Shown: positions 1 through 7,003, numbered from the stretch's first letter. The stretch: DNA of 32,491 nt from Verrucomicrobiales bacterium (GCA_005793375.1 SXSK01000231.1:1-32491), one strand, 5' to 3'. Notes: generated by a model from the letters alone, not told the origin. Made by a program: numbers and translations.

Positions 1-26
1 ACCCGGAGTAAACCACCCGCCATTAA

Positions 27-569
27 TCAACCCATGGACGGCGACCAGTCATCTGGCGCCGTCCTTCTGCTTTGGCACCCAAAAACACACACGGTTTTCA
101 AATCGTCAGAATCACTCGGCTTTCTCGCCGCTCTCCGCACCTTGAAGGCGCTCTCTTTGCCGAGTTGCCTGGCGATTTCGCCCCAGATGCCGTTGGGCAC
201 GTCGGTCTCGCGGCCTGAAAATGCCACGACGCGAACTGGCGGGAGATCGTTGGCGCTGGGCAAATCCTTGAGCACCTGGGTGCGGAACTCAGGATGTTTC
301 GCGAGCATCCCGAGCGTGATGAGGTTGTGCGTTTTGCCACCACCCATCGCCTGCGTGAGCTTGAAGACAGCCTGCTCGGACTTCCTTTGCATGCGGCGGA
401 ACGATTCCGTGAGGAGGGTCTTCATGCCCTCCGTGACGTAGTTCTCCTCAAAGAAATCCTTCGGGTCGATTTTGTCGGAAGTGAGATGGCTCAGGTTGAG
501 CACCGTGTCGCGCCGAGCGATGTCGAAGATGCTGTCGCGCGGGATGCAGAGTTCTTTGAGCGATTTCAT
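27..569 (-). pseudogene. Truncated DUF499-family ATP-binding protein
   Basis: Residues 1 to about 142 look like the N-terminus of a DUF499 ATPase: the start MKSLKELCIP, then a Walker A region at 75-81 (MGGGKTH), then a strand reading RVVAFSGR. Family members are, from memory, around 1000 residues and often sit in defence-type operons with DUF1156 methyltransferases and helicases. After about residue 142 the sequence stops resembling the family and runs through a hairpin-containing stretch to a stop at residue 181, so Walker B and the rest are missing. The start codon overlaps the stop of an upstream 30-aa ORF (ATGA), implying translational coupling. I infer a deletion or insertion near position 130-146; the protein is unlikely to work as an ATPase. 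Confidence 0.7.
36..64. repeat. Hairpin-forming inverted repeat at the broken end of the DUF499 gene
   Basis: GGACGGCG (36-43) pairs with CGCCGTCC (57-64), and the inner CCAG (45-48) pairs with CTGG (53-56) around a TCAT loop; A44 is the only unpaired stem base. No T-tract follows on either strand, so it is not a classical terminator. It lies in the non-homologous tail of the truncated DUF499 ORF and may be part of a small repeat or the scar of the rearrangement. Confidence 0.6.
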
Positions 570-658
570 AATTCTCGTTTCAAATCAGCCTCGGCGACAA
601 ATCCATCCAGGAGGTCCGCATTCTTAACCACCGTCTTCACGCTATTCGGTCGATTCAT
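566..658 (-). CDS. 30-aa micro-ORF coupled to DUF499
   Basis: A short ORF starts with MNRPNSVKTV and ends with DLKREL. Its stop TGA overlaps the ATG of the DUF499 gene (ATGA), and its start lies about 13 nt downstream of the stop of the HTH gene. The spacing suggests a three-gene unit: HTH, micro-ORF, DUF499. I do not recognise the peptide. It could be a leader peptide for coupling, or what remains after an in-frame deletion of a larger gene such as the methyltransferase that often stands here in DUF499 operons; the second idea is inference only. Confidence 0.4.
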   Translation of the reverse strand: MNRPNSVKTVVKNADLLDGFVAEADLKREL

Positions 659-671
659 AATTTTGCGCCTG

Positions 672-875
672 CTAAGGTTCGGCGGTTTTCCCCCGTCCGC
701 TTTCTGAGGCGGATCCATCCTTCACCCACTGGTCAACCTCCGAAGCCAGAAACTTCCAAAGGCGCCCGAGCTTGTGCGCGGGCATGCTCTTCCTGGTGAT
801 CCATTTGTAAATGGTGTCCGGATTGACCCCGAGATGCGCTGCGATTTCGTCCACTGACAGCCAGCGTTCAGCCAT
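672..875 (-). CDS. Excisionase-family helix-turn-helix DNA-binding protein
   Basis: A 67-residue protein made almost entirely of a MerR-like/excisionase winged helix-turn-helix (HTH_17 type). The typical pattern is visible: a start followed by WLSVDEIAAHLGV (helix 1), then DTIYKWITRK (recognition helix), then the wing with MPAHKLGRLWKF and a final helix EVDQWVK. Such proteins act either as recombination directionality factors or as small regulators at the head of operons. Here it is first in a unit with the micro-ORF and truncated DUF499 and far from the integrase at 10776-11813, so a regulatory role is more likely than excision. The ATG at 875 is the only good start; the C-terminal tail is charged and probably disordered. 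Confidence 0.8.
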   Translation of the reverse strand: MAERWLSVDEIAAHLGVNPDTIYKWITRKSMPAHKLGRLWKFLASEVDQWVKDGSASESGRGKTAEP

Positions 876-1068
876 AGCGACTTTCTGGTGGTTTAGCCCA
901 AGCCGAACAAAACGGTGGGGCCATCGGTTTAGCGATGGAGGGTAACGAGGCTGTCCAAGAAGACCAGTTTAAATCCGGTTGAAGCGGATGGGCTGGAGAC
1001 GTCCGATTCCACGAGGAATTGAGCCCTCTTGCCCAGGAGAGTCCCACGTTTTGCGGTTACGGACCCAT

Positions 1069-1809
1069 TCAATCCCGGCCGGGTGGCTTTGCAGCCTGCC
1101 GGAGCAGGTCCATCACCTGCCGAAGCAGACCGTTCGCACGGGTGAGATGGGGAACTGGCGCGCCGGGCGGGGTAGTGTTCAGGAGGTCGGTGACCGCGTC
1201 GAAGGCTTCGACGAGCCGTTTCTGCTCCGGGGCGCGGAGGCGGACAGTGTCCCATCGGTCCATTTCGCCGGAATCGAGCAGCGCACTGCGGATTGTGGCT
1301 TCAGGAACGAACCCCTGCATCCAGGCGGTGAAGACTTCGGTGACCCACGCGTTGTGCTGGGGATCGAGGACATCCTTCAGCCGCCAAGGGTTGATGGCGT
1401 GGTTCCCGTTGAAGATGGACCACACGAAGCGACGCAGATGCTGGCCGCTGTGGGTGTCGGGATTGTCGCGAATGCTGGTGGCCAAGTTTTGCAGAGCCTC
1501 CTCGGCTGTGCGTTTCTGGGCGGCGCGTTGATCGAGTTCGGATTGAGAAAGGAACGAGGGCGCGGCGAGGACGTTGGTCAGCAGGTAGCAGATGGCTTCG
1601 GGCTCAGCGTCTTTGAGTTCCGTCCGCCACGCCTTGGTGCCGTCGCCGGGAATCGCAACGAGTGCGTTGCCGTCGAGTCGGACAGTGGCGCGTCCGTTGG
1701 TGAACGACGCAGGCGCGGTGCGTTCAAAGCCTTGGGCTTCAAGGAATTCCTTCAGCCACGGTTGTTCGGTGAGCGGTGGTCGGGCGATTTCTGGAGCCAT
1801 CCGTCCCAT
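1069..1809 (-). CDS. Hypothetical protein of the mobile element (246 aa)
   Basis: I do not recognise a named family. The protein is soluble, with no signal peptide or membrane segment. The first 60 residues alternate short hydrophobic strands with charged turns (EFLEAQGFER, TVRLDGNALVAI). The middle is helical, with QRAAQKRTAEEALQNLA, and a conspicuous aromatic patch around HLRRFVWSIFNGNH. Start choice is between M1 (1809) and M4 (1800); neither has a strong ribosome site. It lies between the relaxase and the HTH gene on the same strand, so it is probably accessory to the element, but nothing in the sequence gives its task. Confidence 0.65.
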   Translation of the reverse strand: MGRMAPEIARPPLTEQPWLKEFLEAQGFERTAPASFTNGRATVRLDGNALVAIPGDGTKAWRTELKDAEPEAICYLLTNVLAAPSFLSQSELDQRAAQKRTAEEALQNLATSIRDNPDTHSGQHLRRFVWSIFNGNHAINPWRLKDVLDPQHNAWVTEVFTAWMQGFVPEATIRSALLDSGEMDRWDTVRLRAPEQKRLVEAFDAVTDLLNTTPPGAPVPHLTRANGLLRQVMDLLRQAAKPPGRD

Positions 1810-1905
1810 TTACCATGGTTCTGCAACCTCCCGAAAGTGGTGAACCTAAACCGGGCTGCGTCCCCCTTCATTTGCCGGTTAGGCTGTCACCAATGGGAAA
1901 CCGGT

Positions 1906-1991
1906 CCCCAACGGGCGTAGCGCCGCTGTGGACCGATCTGCCGACCCGCCAGGTCGCGGTCCACAGCGTAGCGCCCGGGGCCCCGTTGGGG
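1906..1991. repeat. Large REP-like palindrome between relaxase and downstream gene
   Basis: Two perfectly complementary blocks are nested: CCCCAACGGG (1906-1915) with CCCGTTGGGG (1982-1991), and CGCTGTGGACCG (1924-1935) with CGGTCCACAGCG (1957-1968), around a 21-nt loop. The stretch between the blocks also pairs partly (GTAGCGC on both sides). There is no T-run. It sits in the 238-bp gap between the relaxase stop (2048) and the 246-aa gene start (1809). It could be a REP-type repeat, an RNA-processing or stability hairpin at the relaxase 3' end, or a protein-binding cruciform. Confidence 0.75.
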
Positions 1992-2047
1992 GGCGGTTCT
2001 GCACCGGCCGTCGTCCAGCGGGCATCTCGGAGGCGAGCTTGCTGGGT

Positions 2048-5000
2048 TCAGTGCGAATGACTGTGGGAGTGAGAGTGGGACTGGGAGTTCGACTGCGCCG
2101 GGTTGGATTGCACCGGGGCCTTTGCGGCTTGCCGACGTTTCTCCTCCTCCTCCTCACGGCGTCGGCGCTCTTCCTCCCTGCGGCGCTCCGCATCGTCCTG
2201 AAGGCGTTCGTCACTGAAGGGACTCGCCCCCACTCGACCCTTGCCGGTCCAGTAGTGCTTCGTCTCCGTCGCCTGAACCGTCGGGTTGCCACGCCAAGGC
2301 TGGTCGCGCTCAGTATCGCGGGTATCGCCGCCGGTGGCGGCAGCCTTCTCCCGCTCCGCAGCGCTTCGGTCCTTCGTCGCCAGTGCGGCTTCATGGAGTC
2401 GCTTTGCCTCCTCGCTTTGGGCCGTGGCGGCACGGGCTTGATTTCGGAGATCCTCCTCAACCCGTTCGTCTTTGAAGGGGCTACGTCCCAACACGCCTTC
2501 CCCGGTCCAGTAAGATTTGGTGTCCGAGACGGGGTCGAAGGGGGAGCGGCTCACAATCGGTTTCGCGGCGGCAGACGGAGCCGAGTCGCCTTCGCTGGAG
2601 CCTTGTTTCACCTGCTTGGCCGCCCGCTTCGCCTTCCGCTCTTCCGCCGCGCGATTACGTTCCTCCTCGGCCTGCTGTCGTTCAACCGCACGCTCGGTGC
2701 GGCCCTGTTGCTCGCCGCGGTTTCGCTCCTCTTCGAAGGGGCTGGGTCCCCGCGCACCTTCACCCGTCCAGACGGTTTCCGTATCCGAGACCCGGTGGAA
2801 CGGCGAGCGACTGACAATGGTTTTCCCGGCGGCAGATTGATCAGGCCCGCCCGATTCGGAATTCTCCGTCGCCTGTTTGGCCGCCCGCCGCTCCTTCCGC
2901 TCCTCCGCCGCGCGATTGCGGTCCTCGTTGGCTTCCCATCGTTCAGTCGCACGCTCGGTGCGGTTCTGTTCCTCGCGCTGATTCCGCTGCTCTTCAAAGT
3001 GTCGAGGCTCCGGCCTGTCCGTCGGATTCCAGTAAGAGGGAGCCGAGGGCTTGGTGCCGGAGGGCCGGTCTGCCCGCGTCTCGGCTTCCGATCTACCCTG
3101 GGATGACTCCTCCGAACGGCTTTGAGATTTCGCGTCCGCCTTCACACCTGGGTTGGGCGCATCCTTGTTCCAAGCCTCGTCGCGCTTCGCATCGTGCGCG
3201 TCCATTTCTTGGATGCCACGCCGGTGGTTCAACTCGCGCTGCCCTTCCACCGTAAAACATTCGGCCAAGTCCGGTCCCGTGTAGACGCGCACCGGGCAAT
3301 CCGCCGCCCGGGCTTTGATGGCCTCAAACTCAAGCTCCGGCCCTTTGCCCTCGAAGAGGATGAACGCCTTCTTTGGATTGGTAGTTGTCGCGTCGGCATG
3401 GGCCACGGCGTAGGCTAGCCGGATGTCAGGAGCCTCCTTGGCTTGGAACTCCACCTTCACCCCAGCATCCGTCCGGATGGTAATCCGATCACCCGCCACC
3501 TTGGTGACGGTTCCGAAGTCGCCGATGTTGATCTGGTCGAGATTCTTGATGTCGGGCCGGGTGTTGGAAGTGCGGAAGGTGACCCGGTCATGCTGATGCA
3601 ACGTTTCTTCGTGGACCTGGATCGAGCGCAGTCCGACGCGCCCTTGATTCCGACGTTGCTTCTGGATTTCCGCGTTGAGGCGTTCCGCTGCCGCGCGCGT
3701 TTGGCAGAGGACGAGGTTCCCTTCCGGGCGCGTCATTCCCCCGGCACGTTCCCAGTCGTCGAGGATTCCCCGCCAAGCATGACCATCGGACTTGCCGACG
3801 AGGACGCGTGGCTTCCGAAACTGGCGGAGGAAACGACGGCCGTCGTTGATGGACTGCTCCAGCTTTTCGAGCCGTTCATCCTTGATCCAGACCAGCCTCG
3901 CGCCGGTCTTGAAGGCGGTGACGATGGACTCCCGAATCTGCCGCAAGGCGGCGTGCTTCGCGTCCCGCAGGGGGATCGACAGTCGCCGCCGAATCTTGTG
4001 CGGGGCGAAGTCCGAGTCGACGGCGACCGCAGGAAGCTTGACGTAGTGGAATGGACTCCACCCAGGAGATCGTTGGAAAAGCCGGTTCGCTTGGAGGTCA
4101 ACATTGAACACCCGCAGCTCAATCGTGGTGAACGGATGGCGACGGTTTCTCCGGAGGGCTCCAATTTTGACGACGGCGAATTCGCTTCTCCGTTTGCGGG
4201 AGGCTCTCGCCGAGACCGGCTTGTAGCGCGGGGAATGTCTCTTCTGGCGCGCGCGCTCCTCTTTTTCCCGGCTCTCCCGCTCGGCTTTGTGCTTCGTCGC
4301 GGCCTCTTCCCATTTCTTCCGAAATTCCTCCGACCGCTTTTGGGACTCCTCCTTGTTCTTCGACTCCTTCTCGGTCCGGGCGCTGGCCTGGGCTTCGGTG
4401 AGCCGGTCGGGAAAGGGAGGGTCCTGCTTCTGGTTCGAGGTTGAGAGCTTGGTCTTCGACCTACCTAAAGCTTCGTAGGTGGCGGCCAACACCTGGCGCG
4501 CGGACAGACCGCTGGTCTGCATCGATTCGGCGACCGTCTGGAGGGTCTCGGCTTTGCTCGGTTTAATCGGCGAGGCGCGCAGGGCGGCTTCAATGTCGGC
4601 GGAAAGCGCCTTCATCTCGGTGGTCCAATTCGTCTGCTCCGCCTTCCGGGACTGCAACCCGACGACTCTACCGGGAGACCAACCCATTTCGGCCGCCGCG
4701 CTGGCCCAGGCGGCGAAAAGGGTCTCACGGGCGACGTGGGACTTCTTGGTGCGGGTCGCCAGCGCGGCCTTCTCCGCCATGACGGTGTCGTAGCCGCCAT
4801 GCTTCCGGCAGTAGTCGATGATCTGGGCACGTCGGGTGGAGAAGAACTCGATGGTGTCGCGATCCACCCCCTTGATTTCGAAGAACGCCCCGCTCTTCTC
4901 GACCGGGTAGGACAGTTCCTTTTGGAGCAGGTGGGCGAGCTGGCAGCGGTAGAGTGTCCCGAATGCCGTTTTCAGCTCGAACATCTGATCCGTCTTGAGG

Positions 5001-5545
5001 GCACCCCATCCGTCATTGGGCCGAAGCCCGAGGTTGAAGCAGACGGCGTGCGTGTGCAGCTGCGGGTCCTGGGCGCGGCTGGTTCCGTGTTGGAACAGGG
5101 CGAAACACAGGGAGGCGGTTTCCCTCCTCCACCCGCCGCTCCCCGACCGGGTGATCCCCGCGTGCTCCTCGACGATGGCCAGTGTTTTGCGAACCGCCTC
5201 GTCGTGGACCCGCTCGATCTGCTGGCGCATCGGTTCCGGGGCCAAGGCCCAGCAGACGCTGACCGACTTCGGCGGGGAGAAGGTCAGGTCCCAGCCGGGA
5301 ACCCGCTTGTGGTAGCCGTCCTTCTTCCCGGCGTTCTGAACCAAGGGTCGGGTGCCGTCGGGTGAGAACCCTTGAAACAGGTAGCGGAAAGTTTCCCCGG
5401 CTACTTCCCCGGAAAGACCCAAAGCTTTTGCTCCGTCGCCATGCCACTCGCCGGGAGGTTCACCCCCTTGGAGGTAGTAATGTTCGTGCGCCAATTCCAC
5501 GTAGTAGGCGGCACTGCGGATGGAGATTTTTTCCAGTGATAGCAT
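2048..5545 (-). CDS. MobF (TrwC-type) conjugative relaxase with degenerate helicase and C-terminal repeats
   Basis: Nicks oriT and pilots the transferred strand during conjugation. Numbering from the ATG at 5545 (1165 aa), both tyrosine pairs of TrwC are present (Y14-Y15 and Y23-Y24), as are WDLTFSPPKSVS with D86 and the metal-binding histidine triad (H153, H164, H166) in HGTSR..DPQLHTH. The N-terminal 300 residues are therefore an intact MobF relaxase. A Lys/Glu-rich linker follows. Residues about 600-760 resemble the C-terminal half of a RecD/TraI helicase (LVLCQTRAAAERLN, then GDFGTVT), but no Walker A is visible anywhere. Four 87-residue repeats and an (SH)5 tail finish the protein. An upstream in-frame ATG at 5578 adds 11 residues; I prefer 5545 because it matches the usual distance to the tyrosines. 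It may act as a relaxase without helicase activity. Confidence 0.9.
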   Translation of the reverse strand: MLSLEKISIRSAAYYVELAHEHYYLQGGEPPGEWHGDGAKALGLSGEVAGETFRYLFQGFSPDGTRPLVQNAGKKDGYHKRVPGWDLTFSPPKSVSVCWALAPEPMRQQIERVHDEAVRKTLAIVEEHAGITRSGSGGWRRETASLCFALFQHGTSRAQDPQLHTHAVCFNLGLRPNDGWGALKTDQMFELKTAFGTLYRCQLAHLLQKELSYPVEKSGAFFEIKGVDRDTIEFFSTRRAQIIDYCRKHGGYDTVMAEKAALATRTKKSHVARETLFAAWASAAAEMGWSPGRVVGLQSRKAEQTNWTTEMKALSADIEAALRASPIKPSKAETLQTVAESMQTSGLSARQVLAATYEALGRSKTKLSTSNQKQDPPFPDRLTEAQASARTEKESKNKEESQKRSEEFRKKWEEAATKHKAERESREKEERARQKRHSPRYKPVSARASRKRRSEFAVVKIGALRRNRRHPFTTIELRVFNVDLQANRLFQRSPGWSPFHYVKLPAVAVDSDFAPHKIRRRLSIPLRDAKHAALRQIRESIVTAFKTGARLVWIKDERLEKLEQSINDGRRFLRQFRKPRVLVGKSDGHAWRGILDDWERAGGMTRPEGNLVLCQTRAAAERLNAEIQKQRRNQGRVGLRSIQVHEETLHQHDRVTFRTSNTRPDIKNLDQINIGDFGTVTKVAGDRITIRTDAGVKVEFQAKEAPDIRLAYAVAHADATTTNPKKAFILFEGKGPELEFEAIKARAADCPVRVYTGPDLAECFTVEGQRELNHRRGIQEMDAHDAKRDEAWNKDAPNPGVKADAKSQSRSEESSQGRSEAETRADRPSGTKPSAPSYWNPTDRPEPRHFEEQRNQREEQNRTERATERWEANEDRNRAAEERKERRAAKQATENSESGGPDQSAAGKTIVSRSPFHRVSDTETVWTGEGARGPSPFEEERNRGEQQGRTERAVERQQAEEERNRAAEERKAKRAAKQVKQGSSEGDSAPSAAAKPIVSRSPFDPVSDTKSYWTGEGVLGRSPFKDERVEEDLRNQARAATAQSEEAKRLHEAALATKDRSAAEREKAAATGGDTRDTERDQPWRGNPTVQATETKHYWTGKGRVGASPFSDERLQDDAERRREEERRRREEEEEKRRQAAKAPVQSNPAQSNSQSHSHSHSHSH
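2051..3037 (-). repeat. Four tandem 87-codon repeats in the relaxase C-terminus
   Basis: Repeat units cover 3037-2777, 2776-2516, 2515-2258 and a partial 2257-2051. Each opens with a W-T-G-E/K-G-x-x-G-x-S-P-F-x-x-E/D-R motif (diverged in the first unit), continues into a charged Arg/Glu/Ala helix, and closes with SRSPF-x-x-V-S-D-T-x in units one and two. The first three units are 87, 87 and 86 residues. Units one and two are the most alike, which suggests duplication within the gene. Confidence 0.85.
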
Positions 5546-5644
5546 GCTCGGTTTGGCGGTGAAGTCGTGCCCCGCCATAACCAGCAGTCGCGGAAATCCC
5601 GGTTTTCGAACCCGGAAATCAGCGGGAAGACCGGGCAGGCCAGA

Positions 5645-5717
5645 GTTAACCTGTTAACCCGTTGATTGAGCGTGCTTTGGAAACGAGAATCGCGGCTTTG
5701 TTAACGTCGTTGTTAAC
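5645..5717. promoter_or_regulatory. Cluster of four GTTAAC palindromes upstream of the relaxase
   Basis: GTTAAC occurs at 5645, 5653, 5700 and 5712, in two pairs with start-to-start spacings of 8 and 12 bp. The stretch is more AT-rich than its surroundings and lies 70-170 bp upstream of the relaxase start. Paired short palindromes here would suit binding of a relaxase-operon repressor or an oriT accessory protein. No matching regulator can be assigned. Confidence 0.4.
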
Positions 5718-5762
5718 TCCAAAAGCAGCTCTGGCACTGCGGTTTGCATCGGTGGCTGTTGG

Positions 5763-5800
5763 CTGTGTAAACGCACCGACAGGTGCATCAGGTGTGCTGC
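5763..5800 (-). other. Candidate origin of transfer (oriT) core
   Basis: On the minus strand a short hairpin, GCACC-TGTC-GGTGC (5786-5773), is followed by GTTTACACAGCC. From memory, the R388 nic-proximal site recognised by TrwC has a GCACCG-AAA-GGTGC hairpin followed by GTATTGTCT and the nick. The stem bases are the same, the orientation matches the relaxase gene, and the site lies about 230 bp upstream of that gene. The bases around a nick differ, so the nick position is unknown. The remainder of 5579-6084 holds no credible gene. Confidence 0.4.
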
Positions 5801-6051
5801 ATTTATTGGCGTTGGCAGAGCGGTTTGAGGTGAGGTGAAAGGTGGGAGAGTTGGGCGAACGGGGCGGGCGTTCGGAGTTGGACTTCTTTCGTTCGAGTTC
5901 GGACGAGAATCTGGGGCGAGACGATTGCGATTTTGGCTGGTTGGGGAATTGAGCTGCGTAGTCCGGTCCTGGAGCTGTGGGGTGAGGGAAGAGCGCAGTC
6001 GGTTCATCAGCGGGGCGGGCGGTCAAGTCGTTCGCCGATTCTTGCAGGCGC

Positions 6052-6076
6052 AAAAAAGCCCGCCGGTGAGGCGGGC
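6052..6076 (-). terminator. Rho-independent terminator of the acidic-protein operon
   Basis: On the minus strand GCCCGCC-TCACC-GGCGGGC (6076-6058) is followed directly by TTTTTT (6057-6052). It lies 9 nt past the stop codon of the 72-aa gene and ends that two-gene unit before the oriT region. Confidence 0.9.
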
Positions 6077-6084
6077 GGTAGGGG

Positions 6085-6303
6085 CTACTTCGGGCGCCTC
6101 CGTTTGTGAACCCGGTCGTAAAGACCGCACCGGAATCGGTCCAGCTCCTGGAGGTGGCAGAAGATGTGCGGCGTCTCGACGTCGCTCGGGTTCTCCACGT
6201 AGTCCCTCAACTCACCACGCCAGTAATGGTCCAGGATTTTGTCGATGACCACGATTGCCTCGGCTTCGCTGACGGTCGGTGGTGATTTCTGCGGTGTTCT
6301 CAT
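6085..6303 (-). CDS. Small hypothetical protein (72 aa), second gene of the acidic-protein operon
   Basis: The start at 6303 is chosen because its ATG overlaps the stop of the preceding gene (CAATGA), a classical coupling arrangement; the longer reading to 6363 would overlap that gene's coding sequence. The protein begins MRTPQKSPP, has an acidic helix (SEAEAIVVIDKILDHYW) and ends in a very basic tail (HKRRRPK). I recognise no family. A terminator follows directly. Being coupled to the acidic 197-aa protein suggests the two act together, possibly as partners with opposite charge at the C-terminus; this is inference. Confidence 0.65.
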   Translation of the reverse strand: MRTPQKSPPTVSEAEAIVVIDKILDHYWRGELRDYVENPSDVETPHIFCHLQELDRFRCGLYDRVHKRRRPK

Positions 6304-6893
6304 TGAGCCCCCACGATGAGTGCCTTCTGGCCGCCGTTGAGCTCGATTTCCTCCACGGACCACGAGGACGAATCCAGGAAAACATCGGTGTCAAAGATCA
6401 ACCCGTCGCAAGGCGTCGCCTCCCACATCGCATAGGCTTCGGGATAGTAGAGCTCGAAGAGCTCGTAGGCGGCTCCCCTCCGGAGGTCGTAGAAACTGGT
6501 CCCCTCGAAGAGGTGGATGTTCTGGTCCTCCACCTGCTCGCCGGTGAGCTGGTTCAGGTAGGTTCCGAGCGTGTTCACCGCGTGGTGAATCCGGAGGAAG
6601 TTGAACGTCGAATCGTCCCCCAATTCCTGAAGCACCTTGTCGAGGTCGAGCAGCTCTGACCCCGTCACGGCCGACCGGTCCTTGAACAGCAGGGACACTC
6701 CGGCGTTGTCGCCCGATGGCCAGAACTCCGCTTCCCCGTGCGCGTCGTGATCCCAGTTCACCACCTCGTCGCCGGTCAGAACCCGGTCGATGGCGGAACT
6801 CTGCCGAAAGTTGAAGCCCTCGAAGGTCCCCAGGTCGAACTGAAGCGCGTATCCTCCTTTCTCCGGGGTGTTGGTTGTCTCGGTCGTTTCCAT
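6300..6893 (-). CDS. Acidic hypothetical protein (197 aa)
   Basis: The ORF is open to 7190, but the ATG at 6893 is preceded by GGAG at a good distance, and sequence further upstream is low-complexity, so METTETTN is taken as the start. The protein has about 36 Asp/Glu against about 10 Arg/Lys, spread throughout, with several aromatic residues and no signal or membrane segment. No family is recognised. Strongly acidic small proteins on mobile elements are often antirestriction or anti-defence DNA mimics (ArdA-like in principle), but there is no visible sequence similarity to those. It is translationally coupled to the 72-aa gene and its mRNA must pass the hairpin at 6929-7003. Confidence 0.65.
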   Translation of the reverse strand: METTETTNTPEKGGYALQFDLGTFEGFNFRQSSAIDRVLTGDEVVNWDHDAHGEAEFWPSGDNAGVSLLFKDRSAVTGSELLDLDKVLQELGDDSTFNFLRIHHAVNTLGTYLNQLTGEQVEDQNIHLFEGTSFYDLRRGAAYELFELYYPEAYAMWEATPCDGLIFDTDVFLDSSSWSVEEIELNGGQKALIVGAQ

Positions 6894-6928
6894 ATTTTCT
6901 CCGTTAGTCAGTTGCCCCACCCGACCCC

Positions 6929-7003
6929 AAAAAAGGCTTTCCCGGGGAGAGGGGGGCGTGTTTTCACCTACGTGCTGAAACACCCCCCCTCTCCTTGGGA
7001 AAG
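6929..7003 (-). terminator. Long hairpin with T-tract just upstream of the acidic-protein gene (attenuator-like)
   Basis: On the minus strand the arms run from CTTTCCC (7003-6997) to GGGAAAG (6943-6937), with G-rich/C-rich inner arms and a second small stem CAC..GTG at the tip, then TTTTTT at 6934-6929. This is a 67-nt imperfect palindrome with a terminator-type T-run. Only 35 nt separate the T-run from the ATG at 6893, too short for a promoter plus leader, so transcripts for the operon probably originate upstream and read through it. Confidence 0.7.

Noticed and set aside
979-1920. Plus-strand ORF (313 aa)
   Set aside because: Opposite the 246-aa gene; composition and lack of start signals point to GC-rich shadow coding.
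2051-2080. (Ser-His)5 tail of the relaxase as a metal-binding tag
   Set aside because: It is encoded by a short GTGGGA/GTGAGA-type simple repeat and may be slippage at the gene end; there is no support for a metal function.
1928-3106. Long plus-strand ORF (392 aa)
   Set aside because: It is the antisense of the relaxase C-terminal repeats; the repeat unit in the minus frame is regular and charged while the plus reading is Arg/Leu-rich noise.
3443-5365. Further long plus-strand ORFs (3443-4444 and 4736-5365)
   Set aside because: Both lie opposite the relaxase, whose catalytic motifs are unmistakable.
5646-6053. Minus-strand ORFs in the 5579-6084 gap
   Set aside because: Ser/Pro/Arg/Asn-rich without protein-like structure; the gap looks like a transfer-origin/regulatory region.
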